Shown: positions 18,216 to 27,445 of the stretch, piece by piece
How the letters are laid out: each line of letters starts with the position of its first letter
How positions within the stretch are numbered: the stretch's first letter is position 1
Source of the DNA: Sphingomonas radiodurans
GTDB lineage: Bacteria; Pseudomonadota; Alphaproteobacteria; Sphingomonadales; Sphingomonadaceae
NCBI RefSeq assembly: GCF_020866845.1
Contig: NZ_CP086594.1
Coordinates: 1,488,001-1,552,000, forward strand
DNA: 64,000 nucleotides
Direction of reading: 5' to 3'
Translations under genes and position numbers: made by a program
Notes under the pieces: model-generated
The model's input: the letters and a program-made list of their open reading frames with translations, nothing else
Databases searched by the model: none
Told to the model about the DNA's origin: nothing

Positions 18216-18938
18216 TCAGTACATATGCTGTCCGCCGTTGATGCTCAGCGTCGATCCGGTCACGAACCCGCCCTCCTCCGAGCACAGGAACGCCACGCCA
18301 CGTGCGATCTCGTGCGCCTGGCCCAACCGCCCGACCGGGATCTTCGCGACGATCTTGTCGAGCACGTCCGGCGGCACCGCCGCGACCATGTCGGTATCGA
18401 TATAGCCCGGCGCGATCGCGTTCACCGTCACGCCGGCGCGCGCGCCTTCCTGGGACAGCGCCTTGGTGAACCCGTGGATGCCGCTCTTCGCCGCGGCATA
18501 ATTCACCTGCCCATATTGCCCGGCCTGCCCGTTGATCGAGCCGATGTTGACGATCCGGCCCCATTTGCGATCGCGCATGCCCGGAAACACCGCCTTGGCC
18601 ATGTTGAAGCAACCGCCAAGGTTCGTATCCATGACTTCCTTCCACATCTGGTAGGTCATCTTCAGGATCGTGCCGTCGCGCGTGATGCCGGCGTTATTGA
18701 CCAGCACGTCGACCGGCCCGAGCTCCTCCACAACGCGCGCGGTGCCGGCCTGGCAGGCGTCATAGTCGCTGACGTCCCACTTGTACGCCTTGATCCCGGT
18801 GCGCTCGGTGAATTCGGCCGCCTTGGTGTCGTTGCCGGCGTAATTCGCCGCGACGGTCATGCCCATGTCCTCGAGCGCAAGGCTGATCGCCTCGCCGATC
18901 CCGCGCGTCCCGCCCGTGACGATCGCCACCCGTGCCAT
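18216..18938 (-). CDS. phaB: Acetoacetyl-CoA reductase
   Basis: NADPH-dependent short-chain dehydrogenase of 240 residues that reduces acetoacetyl-CoA to (R)-3-hydroxybutyryl-CoA for polyhydroxybutyrate synthesis. The cofactor motif is TGGTRGIGEA, then NNAG, the catalytic Ser in NIGSINGQAGQ and YAAAKSG (Tyr and Lys). IAPGYIDTDM and the C terminus GGQHMY are hallmarks of PhaB over FabG. GGAGAGG precedes the ATG. No phaA or phaC is adjacent. It lies 32 bp after hemH and may be read from the same transcript. Confidence 0.93.
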   Translation of the reverse strand: MARVAIVTGGTRGIGEAISLALEDMGMTVAANYAGNDTKAAEFTERTGIKAYKWDVSDYDACQAGTARVVEELGPVDVLVNNAGITRDGTILKMTYQMWKEVMDTNLGGCFNMAKAVFPGMRDRKWGRIVNIGSINGQAGQYGQVNYAAAKSGIHGFTKALSQEGARAGVTVNAIAPGYIDTDMVAAVPPDVLDKIVAKIPVGRLGQAHEIARGVAFLCSEEGGFVTGSTLSINGGQHMY

Positions 18939-18970
18939 TGTAGCCTCTCCTTCGTGTCGTTTGCCCGACG

Positions 18971-19978
18971 CTACGGAAGCCGCACCCAGCCTTCAAGCTC
19001 CCGCGCGAGCAGCGTCTGCAACAAATCAATGCCGACCGGGCTGTCGTTGAGGCACGGCAGATACGCGAAGTGCGTGCCCCCCGCTTCGATGAACGATTCC
19101 TTCCCACGGATCGCGAGTTCTTCCAGCGTTTCGAGGCAGTCGGCGGAGAAGCCCGGCGCAAAGATGGCGACCTTGCGCACGCCCTGACCGGGGAGCGCCT
19201 CCAGCGTCACGTCGGTCGCGGGCTCGAGCCATTTCGCCGGTCCGAAGCGCGATTGGAAAGTGATGCGAACCTCACGCCCCATCGCCTCGGCGAACAACCG
19301 CGCGGTCTTCTGGCAGTGGCAATGATACGGATCGCCGAGCTCCAAGGTGCGCTTGGGCATGCCATGGAAGCTTGCGATCAGCAGGTCGGGCGCAAAGTCG
19401 AGCGCCGCGAGCCCCTCCTCCACCGATGTCTTCAGCGCGGAAATATAGCCGGGATCGTCGTGATACGGCGGCAAGGTGCGGATCGCTGGCTGCCAGCGCA
19501 GCGAGGCGAGATGCTCGAACGCCTTGTCGTTGGCCGTCGCCGTCGTGGCGGCACAATATTGCGGGTAGAGCGGCGCCAGCAGGATGCGCTCGCAGCCGGC
19601 ATCCTTCATCGCCTTCATCCGGTCGGCGATCGATGGCTTGCCGTAACGCATCGCATAATCGACCGTCACGCCCTCGCCGAACGCCCCTTCCAGCGCCTTG
19701 GCCTGCGCGCGCGTTACCGCCGCCAGCGGCGAGCCATCCTCGCGCCACACCTGCGCATAGGCCTCCGCCGATTTTTCCGGGCGCGTGGTCAGCACCGCGC
19801 CGCGCAGGATCGGCTGCCACAGGATCTGCGGGATCTCGATCACCCGCCGGTCGGACAGGAACTCCGCGAGATAGCGGCGCACCGATTTCGTATCGGGCGC
19901 GTCGGGCGTGCCGAGGTTGATCAGCAACACCCCCACGCGGCGGGGTACGATCGGCGGGTGATCGGCAGGAACGTTCAT
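18971..19978 (-). CDS. hemH: Ferrochelatase
   Basis: HemH, 335 residues, inserts Fe(II) into protoporphyrin IX in the last step of heme synthesis. Recognisable blocks are VLLINLGTPDAP, LLAPLYPQYCAATTA, the catalytic His in ASFHGMPKRTLELGDPY, HCQKTARL, TFQSRFGPAKWLEP, and the Glu-rich loop FSADCLETLEELAIRG. The length is normal. Its ATG overlaps the TGA of the upstream molybdenum-hydroxylase gene (ATGA), so the two are probably translationally coupled. Confidence 0.96.
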   Translation of the reverse strand: MNVPADHPPIVPRRVGVLLINLGTPDAPDTKSVRRYLAEFLSDRRVIEIPQILWQPILRGAVLTTRPEKSAEAYAQVWREDGSPLAAVTRAQAKALEGAFGEGVTVDYAMRYGKPSIADRMKAMKDAGCERILLAPLYPQYCAATTATANDKAFEHLASLRWQPAIRTLPPYHDDPGYISALKTSVEEGLAALDFAPDLLIASFHGMPKRTLELGDPYHCHCQKTARLFAEAMGREVRITFQSRFGPAKWLEPATDVTLEALPGQGVRKVAIFAPGFSADCLETLEELAIRGKESFIEAGGTHFAYLPCLNDSPVGIDLLQTLLARELEGWVRLP

Positions 19979-22179
19979 GGGTTTCCCAACGGTAACGAGC
20001 GTAAGCGGTTGCCGGTCGCGGCGGCAAGGGCATTGGCGATGGCAGGTGCGACGGCGCAGACGCCGAGATCGCTCACCCCGCCCGGATCGGCACCACTTGG
20101 GATCAGCTCCACGGTGATTTCGGGCGTATCGGCGAGCCGCGGCAAGCGCAACTCACCCAGTGAGCGAACGCCGGCAATCCCATCAGTAAATTGTAGCCCG
20201 GCTCCGGTCGCGAGCCCCAACCCGAGGACGATCCCGCCCTCGATCTGCTGGCGCACGATATCGGGGTTGATCGCCCGGCCGCAATCGACCGCCGCCACGA
20301 TGCGATCGACGCGCGGCCGCCCGGCGCCATCGAACTGCGCCTCGGCGAGCACCGCGATTCGGCTGCCCGCCATCGCATGGCACGCGAGCCCCTGCCCGCT
20401 GCCAGCACGGCCACCATCCCACCCGCCAAGCGACGCGGCGGTGGTAAGGCAGCGCGCGAGCGCGGCATCATGGCCGAGCATCCCGATCCGGAACGACATC
20501 GGCTCCGCTCCCGCACGATGCGCGAGCTCGTCGATGAAGCATTCGGTGGCGAATGCATTGGCGCGATCCGCCTGCCCGCGCAGATGCCCAACCGGCACGT
20601 CGATCGCGGCTGGATGATGGTCGATCGCGAGTGCCGCCAGGCGATACGGCGGCACCGCGCCTGACATGGCATAGCCATCGGCGGCCGCCGGCAGCAGCCG
20701 TTCCGCGCCGATCAGCGGGTCGGACGGCATCAACCGCGCCGCGAGCGCGGCCCCCGTCGCCGGCGTCGCGAGCTTCGCGTGCCAGCCGATGATGCGCCCG
20801 TCGGTCGACAGCCGCGCCGCCATCCGCGCCTTCACGGGCGCGCCGAACCGATCGTGCAGGATCGCCTCGCGCCGCGACCACGTCAGCTGCACCGGGCGGC
20901 GCAGCGACACCGCAAGGATCGCCGCTTGCTCGACCGCATCATGTTCGAGTGCCTGGCCGAACGATCCGCCCACCAGCATCGGGTGGATCGTCACCGCGCG
21001 CTCCGACACCCCGATCGCGCGCGCGGCGGCAGCGCGGGCGAGGCCCGGCGCTTGCGTCGGGATCCACAGTTCGAGCCGGTCGGCGTGCCACCAGGCCGTC
21101 GCGGTCGGCGTCTCCAGCGCAGCGTGGATGCCGAGCCCGATCGTGTAATCGGCATGCATCACGTCGCCGCGCAGCACGGCCGCGACATCGCCGATCTCGG
21201 CCACACGGTGCCCCTCACCGCCCAGCGCCGCGTCGAGCGCGCCAGCAACGGCGGCATCGTCCGCCAGCCGCCCGCGCGTCTCGAAGCGCGGTGCAAGCGC
21301 GGCGATCGCCCGGTTCGCCGCCCACCAATTGTTCGCCGCCGCCGCGATCCAGCGCGGGTTCTCGATCACCCCCACAACCCCGCGCACGCGATCGGCCGCG
21401 GCCTTGTCCGCGCGCACCAGCCGGCTCGTGCCACCTACCGGCCCCTGCGCGATGCTGGCGAAGACCATGTCGGGCAACCGCACGTCGGCCGCATAATTGG
21501 CCGATCCGTCCACCTTCGCCGGTGCGTCGAGCCGCGGGAGCGGCTGGCCGCTCAGCCGCCCCTCGTCGCCAATGCGCAGCGGCAGTTCGGCCGGCAGTTC
21601 TTGCCCAGCCGCTGCCGCCGCAAGGTCACCGAAACGCAACCGGCGATTGCCCGAAATGACGAACCCATCGCGCGTCTCGCACGCTTCCGGTTCGATCCCC
21701 CAGCGCGCCGCCGCCGCCTTCGCCAGCAGCACCCGCGCCGCCGCGCCGGCCTGCCGCAGCGTCCCCTCGAACATGCGAACCGACGTCGAACCGCCCGTCA
21801 GCATCATCGCCGATCGCACCCAATGTTCGCGCGCGCCCGCGGTCGGCGCGCGCGTACTTCCGAAGAGCACGTCGGCGGCGAGCGGGTTGGCATAAAGCGG
21901 GCTGAGCAGCGCGGCCTCGACCCCGATCGTGCGCCAATCCGCACCAAGCTCGTCGGCGACGATCTGCGGCAGCGTGGTGTACACGCCCTGGCCGTGCTCC
22001 GCCTGCGGCACCGCGATCGTGATCTGGCCGCTCTCCGCGATCTTCAGCCACGCGCCGAGCTGAGTCTCATGCGCCGCAGGGGCGAGGTCGACCACGTACG
22101 ACCGCGGCCACACTGCCCAGGCCACCGCAAGCCCGAGCCCCGCACCACCGGTGACGAGCAGAGAGCGTCGCGTGATCAT
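19975..22179 (-). CDS. Molybdopterin-binding aldehyde/isoquinoline oxidoreductase large subunit
   Basis: A 734-residue protein of the xanthine dehydrogenase family, most like the IorB-type beta subunits that hydroxylate N-heterocycles or oxidise aldehydes. The N terminus MITRRSLLVTGG has a twin-arginine-like motif before a hydrophobic stretch, so it may be exported folded. Moco-binding blocks include QAEHGQGVYT, VGGSFGQALEHD and the C-terminal GELRLPRLADTPEI. The 2Fe-2S small subunit and an XdhC-like chaperone are not encoded nearby. It overlaps hemH by four bases. Substrate unknown. Confidence 0.85.
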   Translation of the reverse strand: MITRRSLLVTGGAGLGLAVAWAVWPRSYVVDLAPAAHETQLGAWLKIAESGQITIAVPQAEHGQGVYTTLPQIVADELGADWRTIGVEAALLSPLYANPLAADVLFGSTRAPTAGAREHWVRSAMMLTGGSTSVRMFEGTLRQAGAAARVLLAKAAAARWGIEPEACETRDGFVISGNRRLRFGDLAAAAAGQELPAELPLRIGDEGRLSGQPLPRLDAPAKVDGSANYAADVRLPDMVFASIAQGPVGGTSRLVRADKAAADRVRGVVGVIENPRWIAAAANNWWAANRAIAALAPRFETRGRLADDAAVAGALDAALGGEGHRVAEIGDVAAVLRGDVMHADYTIGLGIHAALETPTATAWWHADRLELWIPTQAPGLARAAAARAIGVSERAVTIHPMLVGGSFGQALEHDAVEQAAILAVSLRRPVQLTWSRREAILHDRFGAPVKARMAARLSTDGRIIGWHAKLATPATGAALAARLMPSDPLIGAERLLPAAADGYAMSGAVPPYRLAALAIDHHPAAIDVPVGHLRGQADRANAFATECFIDELAHRAGAEPMSFRIGMLGHDAALARCLTTAASLGGWDGGRAGSGQGLACHAMAGSRIAVLAEAQFDGAGRPRVDRIVAAVDCGRAINPDIVRQQIEGGIVLGLGLATGAGLQFTDGIAGVRSLGELRLPRLADTPEITVELIPSGADPGGVSDLGVCAVAPAIANALAAATGNRLRSLPLGNP

Positions 22180-22224
22180 CCTTGGCGCTTAGCGGGGGAA
22201 AACCGTGACGTCACCGGCTTGCAT

Positions 22225-22253
22225 CGTCATGCCGGGCCCGGCCCGGCATGACG
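22225..22253. repeat. Palindromic repeat, CGTCATGCCGGG type
   Basis: Perfect 12-bp inverted repeat CGTCATGCCGGG/CCCGGCATGACG with a 5-base loop. This is a common REP-like palindrome of alphaproteobacteria. It separates two minus-strand genes and could reduce read-through, but it lacks a T-run. Confidence 0.7.
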
Positions 22254-22270
22254 AGCTTCGGACGGGGCAT

Positions 22271-23986
22271 TTACACCGCGGCGGTATCCGCCTCGGTCGC
22301 CGCCAGCGCACGATATTTGGTGCGCAGCGAAACCTTGTCGATCTTCTCCGTCCCGAGCCGCGGCAAGGCATCATCGGCAAGCCAGATCCGCGCCGGCACC
22401 TTGAACGCCGCGATATGCTGATGAAGGAACACGTTCAGATCCTCGGTCGTCACCGCGCCGCGCTGCGCGAGGTGGACCACCGCGCCTGGCACTTCGCCGT
22501 ACCGCTCGTCGGCCAGCCCGAACACCGCCGCCTCGGCAACCTCGGGATGCTGGTACAGCGCCGCCTCGACTTCCTGGCAGCTGATATTCTCGCCGCCGCG
22601 GATGATGATGTCCTTCTTGCGATCGACGATGAAGAGATACCCCTCCTCATCGAGATAGCCGATGTCGCCGGTGCGAAAATAGCCATCGGCGGTGTAGCAG
22701 CTCGCCGTCGCCTCGGGCTTGCCCCAATATTCCTGGAAGTTCGCCGCCGAACGGATCGCCACTTCGCCGCGCGCGCCCTGCGCCAGCACCGTGCCGGCAT
22801 CGTCGAGGATCGCGAGGTCGACCAGCGGCGGTGAAGGCCGCCCGGCCGAATTGGGCTTGGCGATATAATTGCTCCGCCAATTGCCGGTGCCCACGCCGTT
22901 CGTCTCGGTCAGGCCATAGCCAATCAGCGGCGCGCCCTCCATTTCGTCGTCGATCCGCTTGACGTGATCGGCCGGGCGCGGGGCGCCACCCGCCGCGATG
23001 TCGGCGACGCTTGACAGATCGTATTTGTGTCGGTGCGGATGGTTGAGCATTTCGAAGCTCATCAGCGGCACGCCGACGAAATACGTGATCTTCTCCTGCT
23101 CGATCAGCCGCATCGCCTCTTCCGCGTCCCACTTGGGCATCAGCACCAGCTTGCGCCCGATCGCGAACGACTGGAGCATCACCGGCACTTCCGCGGTAAC
23201 GTGGAACAGCGGCACGTTGAGCAGCGTCGAGGGCTGCAACCCGGTCGGCGCCTGGCCGTCCTGCGCGGCGAGCGCGAGCATCATCATCGCCGATCCGAGA
23301 TAGTTAAACACGCCCTGCGTCACTTGCCGGTGCGTCGAGAGCGCGCCCTTCGACTGGCCGGTCGACCCCGAGGTGAACAGGATCGTCGCGTGATCGTCCG
23401 GCCCGAGCGGCGGCAGCTCAGCGGTGCCGTCACCCTTCGCGACGATCGGCGCGAGCGCCGTGTCGAGCGGCTGGATATCGTCGAATTCGACCACGCTGGC
23501 GGCAAGGCCGACGATCGCGGCGAGCCGCTTCGCACGCGGCGGATCGGCGAAGACGATGGTGCAGCCGACGTCGTCGACGCCTGCCTGCAATTCCTCCGCC
23601 TGCCACCAGCCGTTGAGCAGCGTGGCGACGCCGCCGGCCATCAGGATTCCCATGTACAGGACGATCCACGACGGCGAATTGCGCGCGGCGATGCCGATCC
23701 GGTCGCCCTTCTTCACCCCGAAACCACTCACCAGCGCGGCCGCGACCGCGCGCGCCTTGGCATGGGTATCGGCAAAGGTCAGCCGCTCGTCTCCCGCGAC
23801 GAGGAATTCGACTGTGGCGTGCTGCTGGCAATAATGATCGAAATAGGCGGACAGCGTCGGCGGTGCGCCGGCGATGATCGGCAGCTGCTGGCCGAACCGT
23901 TCGATCGAGCCGAGCGCAAGTGGACCGCCTTCCGCGGTCATCGCCGCCATCGTGGCATCCATCTTGAGATCGAGTTCGGTCTTCAT
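22271..23986 (-). CDS. Acyl-CoA synthetase (class I adenylate-forming enzyme)
   Basis: A 571-residue AMP-forming ligase that activates a carboxylic acid with ATP and CoA. The P-loop-like motif is [14 protein letters not shown], followed by A5 YGLTETNG, A7 [30 protein letters not shown] (quoted here only as a region near residues 430-460) and the C-terminal Lys in [11 protein letters not shown]. The start is the ATG at 23986 behind GGAGAG. The N-terminal insert before residue 60 is typical of long/medium-chain synthetases in sphingomonads, but specificity cannot be read from the sequence. Divergent from lgt with a 71-bp gap. Confidence 0.9.
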   Translation of the reverse strand: MKTELDLKMDATMAAMTAEGGPLALGSIERFGQQLPIIAGAPPTLSAYFDHYCQQHATVEFLVAGDERLTFADTHAKARAVAAALVSGFGVKKGDRIGIAARNSPSWIVLYMGILMAGGVATLLNGWWQAEELQAGVDDVGCTIVFADPPRAKRLAAIVGLAASVVEFDDIQPLDTALAPIVAKGDGTAELPPLGPDDHATILFTSGSTGQSKGALSTHRQVTQGVFNYLGSAMMMLALAAQDGQAPTGLQPSTLLNVPLFHVTAEVPVMLQSFAIGRKLVLMPKWDAEEAMRLIEQEKITYFVGVPLMSFEMLNHPHRHKYDLSSVADIAAGGAPRPADHVKRIDDEMEGAPLIGYGLTETNGVGTGNWRSNYIAKPNSAGRPSPPLVDLAILDDAGTVLAQGARGEVAIRSAANFQEYWGKPEATASCYTADGYFRTGDIGYLDEEGYLFIVDRKKDIIIRGGENISCQEVEAALYQHPEVAEAAVFGLADERYGEVPGAVVHLAQRGAVTTEDLNVFLHQHIAAFKVPARIWLADDALPRLGTEKIDKVSLRTKYRALAATEADTAAV

Positions 23987-24004
23987 GCGTCTCTCCGCTT
24001 GGTA

Positions 24005-24033
24005 TTGGTCTTGGTGCCCCAGGCCTTTATGGA
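24005..24033 (+). promoter_or_regulatory. Possible promoter of the lgt operon
   Basis: TTGGTC, a 17-bp spacer and TATGGA, ending 24 bp before the lgt TTG start. Moderate match only. Confidence 0.35.
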
Positions 24034-24057
24034 GGCGCGACACCGAAGGGGAAAGCC

Positions 24058-24939
24058 TTGATCCTGCCCATGCTTGCTGCCGCCGGCGGCCACATCCGTT
24101 TCGAGGAGCTTGGGCTGCACCCCGACGTATTCTCGATCGGCTTCTTCACGCTGCGCTGGTACAGCCTCGCCTATATCGCTGGGATCGTCATCGGCTGGTG
24201 GTATCTGCTGAAGCTGCTCGATCAGCCCGGCGCCCCGATGGCGCGGCGCCATGCCGACGATCTGGTGTTCTACGCAACGCTCGGCATCATCCTGGGCGGG
24301 CGGATCGGCTATGTGTTGTTCTACGCGCCGGACATGCTCCTGCATCCGCTGCGCATCCTGCGGCTGTGGGATGGCGGGATGAGCTTCCACGGCGGCGCGA
24401 TCGGCACCAGCATCGCGATCATCCTGTTCGCGCGCAAGAACGGGCTGAACTGGCTGCGCATCCACGATTATGTCGCGTGCGTCGTGCCGTTCGGGCTGTT
24501 CTTCGGCCGGCTGGCCAATTTCGTGAATGGCGAATTGTGGGGCAAGCCTGCCGACGTGCCATGGGCGATCGTGTTCGAGCGCACCGTTCCGGCGGGGTTC
24601 GCCGAGCCGGCTCGCCACCCCAGCCAGTTGTACGAGGCTGGCCTCGAAGGGCTCGCGCTGTTCGCGCTGCTGTGGTTCGTCTTCTGGCGCACAAAGGCGC
24701 GCTACGAGCCCGGCCGGCTCGTCGGCGTGTTCCTGCTCGGCTACGGCCTTGCACGTTTTTTCGTGGAATTCTTCCGCGAGCCCGATTCGCAATTCGCCGG
24801 CACCTTCTTCGCGACGACGATCCACATGGGGCAGGTGCTGTGCGTGCCGATGATCATCGGCGGCCTGTACCTGATCGTCACCGCACCGGGCCGCCGCCAG
24901 CGCGTCGAGCCGATCGCAGGCGCCCAAAGCGTCGCCTGA
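24058..24939 (+). CDS. lgt: Prolipoprotein diacylglyceryl transferase
   Basis: Lgt, 293 residues with about seven transmembrane helices, transfers diacylglycerol from phosphatidylglycerol to the lipobox Cys of prelipoproteins. Key segments are the [12 protein letters not shown] first helix, [14 protein letters not shown] (essential His-Gly-Gly), [13 protein letters not shown] (signature Arg, Asn and Glu) and [12 protein letters not shown]. The probable start is the TTG at 24058, because AAGGGG lies five bases upstream; the ATG at 24070 is too far from it. First gene of a lgt-midA-GNAT-pgeF run. Confidence 0.95.
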   Translation: MILPMLAAAGGHIRFEELGLHPDVFSIGFFTLRWYSLAYIAGIVIGWWYLLKLLDQPGAPMARRHADDLVFYATLGIILGGRIGYVLFYAPDMLLHPLRILRLWDGGMSFHGGAIGTSIAIILFARKNGLNWLRIHDYVACVVPFGLFFGRLANFVNGELWGKPADVPWAIVFERTVPAGFAEPARHPSQLYEAGLEGLALFALLWFVFWRTKARYEPGRLVGVFLLGYGLARFFVEFFREPDSQFAGTFFATTIHMGQVLCVPMIIGGLYLIVTAPGRRQRVEPIAGAQSVA

Positions 24940-24955
24940 CCCTCCCCTTCTTCCC

Positions 24956-25048
24956 CCCCTCCCGCTTGCCGGAGGGGTCGGGGGAGGGCATGTCCCACCG
25001 CCAATGATCGACATCCCCTCCCCTAACCCCTCCCGCAAGCGGGAGGGG
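24956..25048. repeat. Palindromic repeat pair, CCTCCCGC family, spanning a start codon
   Basis: Arms of 39 bases, 24956-24994 and 25010-25048, are about 90% reverse-complementary with a 15-base loop. Each arm carries its own CTCCCGC/GCGGGAG hairpin. It is the same family as 4445-4536. The start codon of the following methyltransferase (25004) lies in the central loop, and the right arm is read as its residues 3-15. Confidence 0.85.
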
Positions 25049-26077
25049 AACGCCGACGCGCAGGACGCTGGCCTCGCCGATCGCCTCGCCCGCGCCATCA
25101 CGCTCGGCGGGCCAATCCCGGTGAGCCAATATATGGCCGCCGCCAACGCCCACTATTACGCGACACGCGATCCGCTCGGCGTGGGCGGCGACTTCGTCAC
25201 CGCGCCCGAGATCAGCCAGATGTTCGGCGAACTGATCGGGCTATGGGCGGCAGACCTGTGGGATCGCGCCGACCGCCCCGACGTGCGCTGGGTCGAGCTC
25301 GGCCCCGGCCGCGGCACGCTTACCGCCGATGCCTTGCGCGCCGCAACCAAGGCCGGCTTCGCCCCACCAGTGCATTTCGTCGAGACCAGCCCGGTCCTGC
25401 GCGCGACGCAGTCGGAGCGCGTGCCGCACGCGATCTGGCACGATGATGTCGAGGAACTGCCCGCAGACCGCCCGCTCATCGTCATCGCCAACGAATTCTT
25501 CGATGCGCTCCCCATCCGCCAGCTTGTGCGCGGCCGCGGCGGCTGGCACGAGCGGCTCGTCGCCTGCCAGGACACGCTGTTCCTGCCGATCCCCGGTAAA
25601 CAGCTTCCCGACGCCATCATCCCGCCGCACCTCGCCGATGCGCCGCTGGGTTCGACCATCGAAACCTCGCCCGCCAGCGTCGGCATCATGCGCGTGCTCG
25701 CCGCGCGAATCGTGGCGCAGGGCGGCGCATGCCTCGCGATCGACTATGGCTATGAAGGCCCGGCGGTCGGCGAGACGCTGCAGGCGGTGCGCAGCCACGC
25801 CTTCGCCAATCCGTTCGAGGCGCCGGGCGAGCGCGACCTCACCGCGCACGTCGACTTCGCCACGCTCGGCCTCGTCGGCACGGCGAGCGGCGCCAGCGTC
25901 TCCGGCCCGATCGGCCAGGGCTCGTTCCTCACCGCGCTCGGAATCGACGCCCGCGCCGCCGCGCTCGGCCCGCGCGTCGCGCCCGATCGCGACCGGCTGG
26001 TCGAGGCGATGGGGGCGCTGTTCAAGGTGCTGGCGATCCGCCATCCTGATTGGCCAACCCCGGCAGGATTCGCATGA
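25004..26077 (+). CDS. SAM-dependent methyltransferase, MidA/NDUFAF7 (DUF185) family
   Basis: A 357-residue protein of the family whose mitochondrial members methylate an Arg of a complex I subunit. The family opening is PVSQYMAAANAHYYATRDPLG (residues about 34-54, not quoted further), then GDFVTAPEISQMFGE, the SAM motif VELGPGRGTL, FVETSPVLR and ANEFFDALPIRQ. No start codon is available between the repeat element and the conserved region, so translation probably begins at the ATG at 25004. The first 15 residues (PSPNPSRKREG) are then encoded by the palindromic repeat. No Shine-Dalgarno sequence is visible. Overlaps the next gene (ATGA). Confidence 0.87.
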   Translation: MIDIPSPNPSRKREGNADAQDAGLADRLARAITLGGPIPVSQYMAAANAHYYATRDPLGVGGDFVTAPEISQMFGELIGLWAADLWDRADRPDVRWVELGPGRGTLTADALRAATKAGFAPPVHFVETSPVLRATQSERVPHAIWHDDVEELPADRPLIVIANEFFDALPIRQLVRGRGGWHERLVACQDTLFLPIPGKQLPDAIIPPHLADAPLGSTIETSPASVGIMRVLAARIVAQGGACLAIDYGYEGPAVGETLQAVRSHAFANPFEAPGERDLTAHVDFATLGLVGTASGASVSGPIGQGSFLTALGIDARAAALGPRVAPDRDRLVEAMGALFKVLAIRHPDWPTPAGFA

Positions 26078-26589
26078 TCGACTATCGCAACGCGGTGAAC
26101 ACCGATGGCGCGGCGCTCGACGCAATGGCGCGGCGCGTATGGCTAGCAACCTTCGCGCATTCGGCGCCACCCAGCGATATCGATGCCTATGTCGCCAACG
26201 CCTACGGCCCCGAAGGCACGCTCCGGCGCCATCTCGCGGACCCGGCGTACGATTTCCAGATCGCGCTGAAGCAAGGCGCAGTGATCGGCTATTGCAAGCT
26301 TGGCCCGACCTTCTTCGACGGCGAGGTGCCGACCGACAATACCGTCCACCTCCACCAGCTCTATGTCGATCCCGCCGAGCACGGCAGCGGCGTCGCGGCC
26401 ACCTTGCTGCGTTGGGCATGCGACGTGGCACGCCGGCGCGGCGCGGTCGCGATCCAGCTGACGGTGTGGGAGGAGAACCACCGCGCCCGCGCCTTCTACG
26501 AAAAGCACGGCTTCCGCCATATCGGCGATTATGCGTTCAAGACCGGCAGCCAGATCGATCGCGACATGATCATGCGGTTCGACCTGTGA
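26074..26589 (+). CDS. GNAT-family N-acetyltransferase
   Basis: A 171-residue GNAT protein. The acetyl-CoA binding region runs from HLHQLYVDPAEHGSGVAATLL (region near residues 90-110) with its Gly-x-Gly loop, followed by LTVWEENHRARAFYEKHGF, the typical motif B. The ATG at 26074 overlaps the stop of the methyltransferase gene and its own TGA overlaps the pgeF GTG, so it sits inside a tightly coupled operon. Substrate unknown. Confidence 0.88.
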   Translation: MIDYRNAVNTDGAALDAMARRVWLATFAHSAPPSDIDAYVANAYGPEGTLRRHLADPAYDFQIALKQGAVIGYCKLGPTFFDGEVPTDNTVHLHQLYVDPAEHGSGVAATLLRWACDVARRRGAVAIQLTVWEENHRARAFYEKHGFRHIGDYAFKTGSQIDRDMIMRFDL

Positions 26590-27356
26590 TCGCCGAAGCG
26601 GCCGCCGTCGAAGTGATCCGCGCCGCCGCGCTGGACGGCGTCGCGCACGGCTTTCTCGGGCGACGTGGCGGCGTGTCGGCCGGGCTGCATGGCGGCCTCA
26701 ACGTCGGCCTCGGGTCGGACGACGATCCCGCCGCGATCGAGGAAAACCGCCGCCGCGCGACCGACGCGGTGCTGCCCGGCGCAGCGCTCGTCACGTGCTA
26801 CCAGATCCACTCGGCCGACTGCATCACCGTCGCCGAGCCCTTGGCCGAACGCCCGCACGGCGATGCACTGGTCACCGACCGGCCCGGCATCGCGCTCGGC
26901 ATCCTCACCGCGGATTGCGCGCCCGTGCTGCTCGCCGACACGTCCGCCGGCATCGTCGGCGCGGCGCACGCCGGATGGAAGGGTGCGATCGGCGGCGTCA
27001 CCGACGCGACGATCGCCGCGATGGAAGCGCTCGGCGCCCAGCGCGAACGGATCGTCGCCGCGATCGGCCCGTGCATCGCCCGCGCGAGCTACGAGGTCGA
27101 CGACGATTTCCGCCGCCGCTTCGAGGCGGATGATCCAGCAAACGAACGGTTCTTCGCCGACGCCCGCGCCGATCACGCGCAGTTCGATCTGGAAGGCTAT
27201 GTCGCGCACCGCCTCGCGCGCGCGGGCGTGCGGCGGATCGAGGCCCTAGGGCTCGACACCTACGCCGACGAGCCGCGCTTCTTTAGCTACCGCCGCGCAA
27301 CGCACCGCGGCGAGCCAAGTTACGGCCGCCAGATCGCGATCATCGGGCTGCGATAA
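26586..27356 (+). CDS. pgeF: Peptidoglycan editing factor (laccase-domain protein)
   Basis: A 256-residue protein of the YfiH/PgeF (multicopper polyphenol oxidase-like) family, which removes L-Ser misincorporated into UDP-MurNAc-peptide precursors in E. coli. Conserved His and Cys residues appear in CYQIHSADCI, LTADCAPVLLAD and GAAHAGWKGA, with AIGPCIARASYEV and FFSYRRATHRGE near the C terminus. The start is the GTG at 26586, overlapping the GNAT stop as GTGA. Last gene of the lgt operon, so the context is envelope maturation. Confidence 0.9.
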   Translation: MIAEAAAVEVIRAAALDGVAHGFLGRRGGVSAGLHGGLNVGLGSDDDPAAIEENRRRATDAVLPGAALVTCYQIHSADCITVAEPLAERPHGDALVTDRPGIALGILTADCAPVLLADTSAGIVGAAHAGWKGAIGGVTDATIAAMEALGAQRERIVAAIGPCIARASYEVDDDFRRRFEADDPANERFFADARADHAQFDLEGYVAHRLARAGVRRIEALGLDTYADEPRFFSYRRATHRGEPSYGRQIAIIGLR

Positions 27357-27374
27357 GCGAACCACAAACGAAAA

Positions 27375-27405
27375 CCCCGGCGAAGGCACGAGACCTTCGC
27401 CGGGG
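27375..27405 (-). terminator. Terminator after the first TonB receptor gene
   Basis: Perfect 12-bp stem CCCCGGCGAAGG/CCTTCGCCGGGG with a 7-base loop. On the minus strand it is followed by GGTTTTCGTTT. It lies 41 bp after the receptor stop and 18 bp after pgeF on the other strand, so it may stop both. Confidence 0.85.
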
Positions 27406-27445
27406 CAGCGTTCGATAAGCGGGGCGCCCCAAGACGCCCGCCCGA

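Noticed and set aside
22225..22253. Rho-independent terminator between the acyl-CoA synthetase and molybdenum-hydroxylase genes
   Set aside because: The stem is perfect but no T-run follows on either strand, and the sequence is a common dispersed palindrome.
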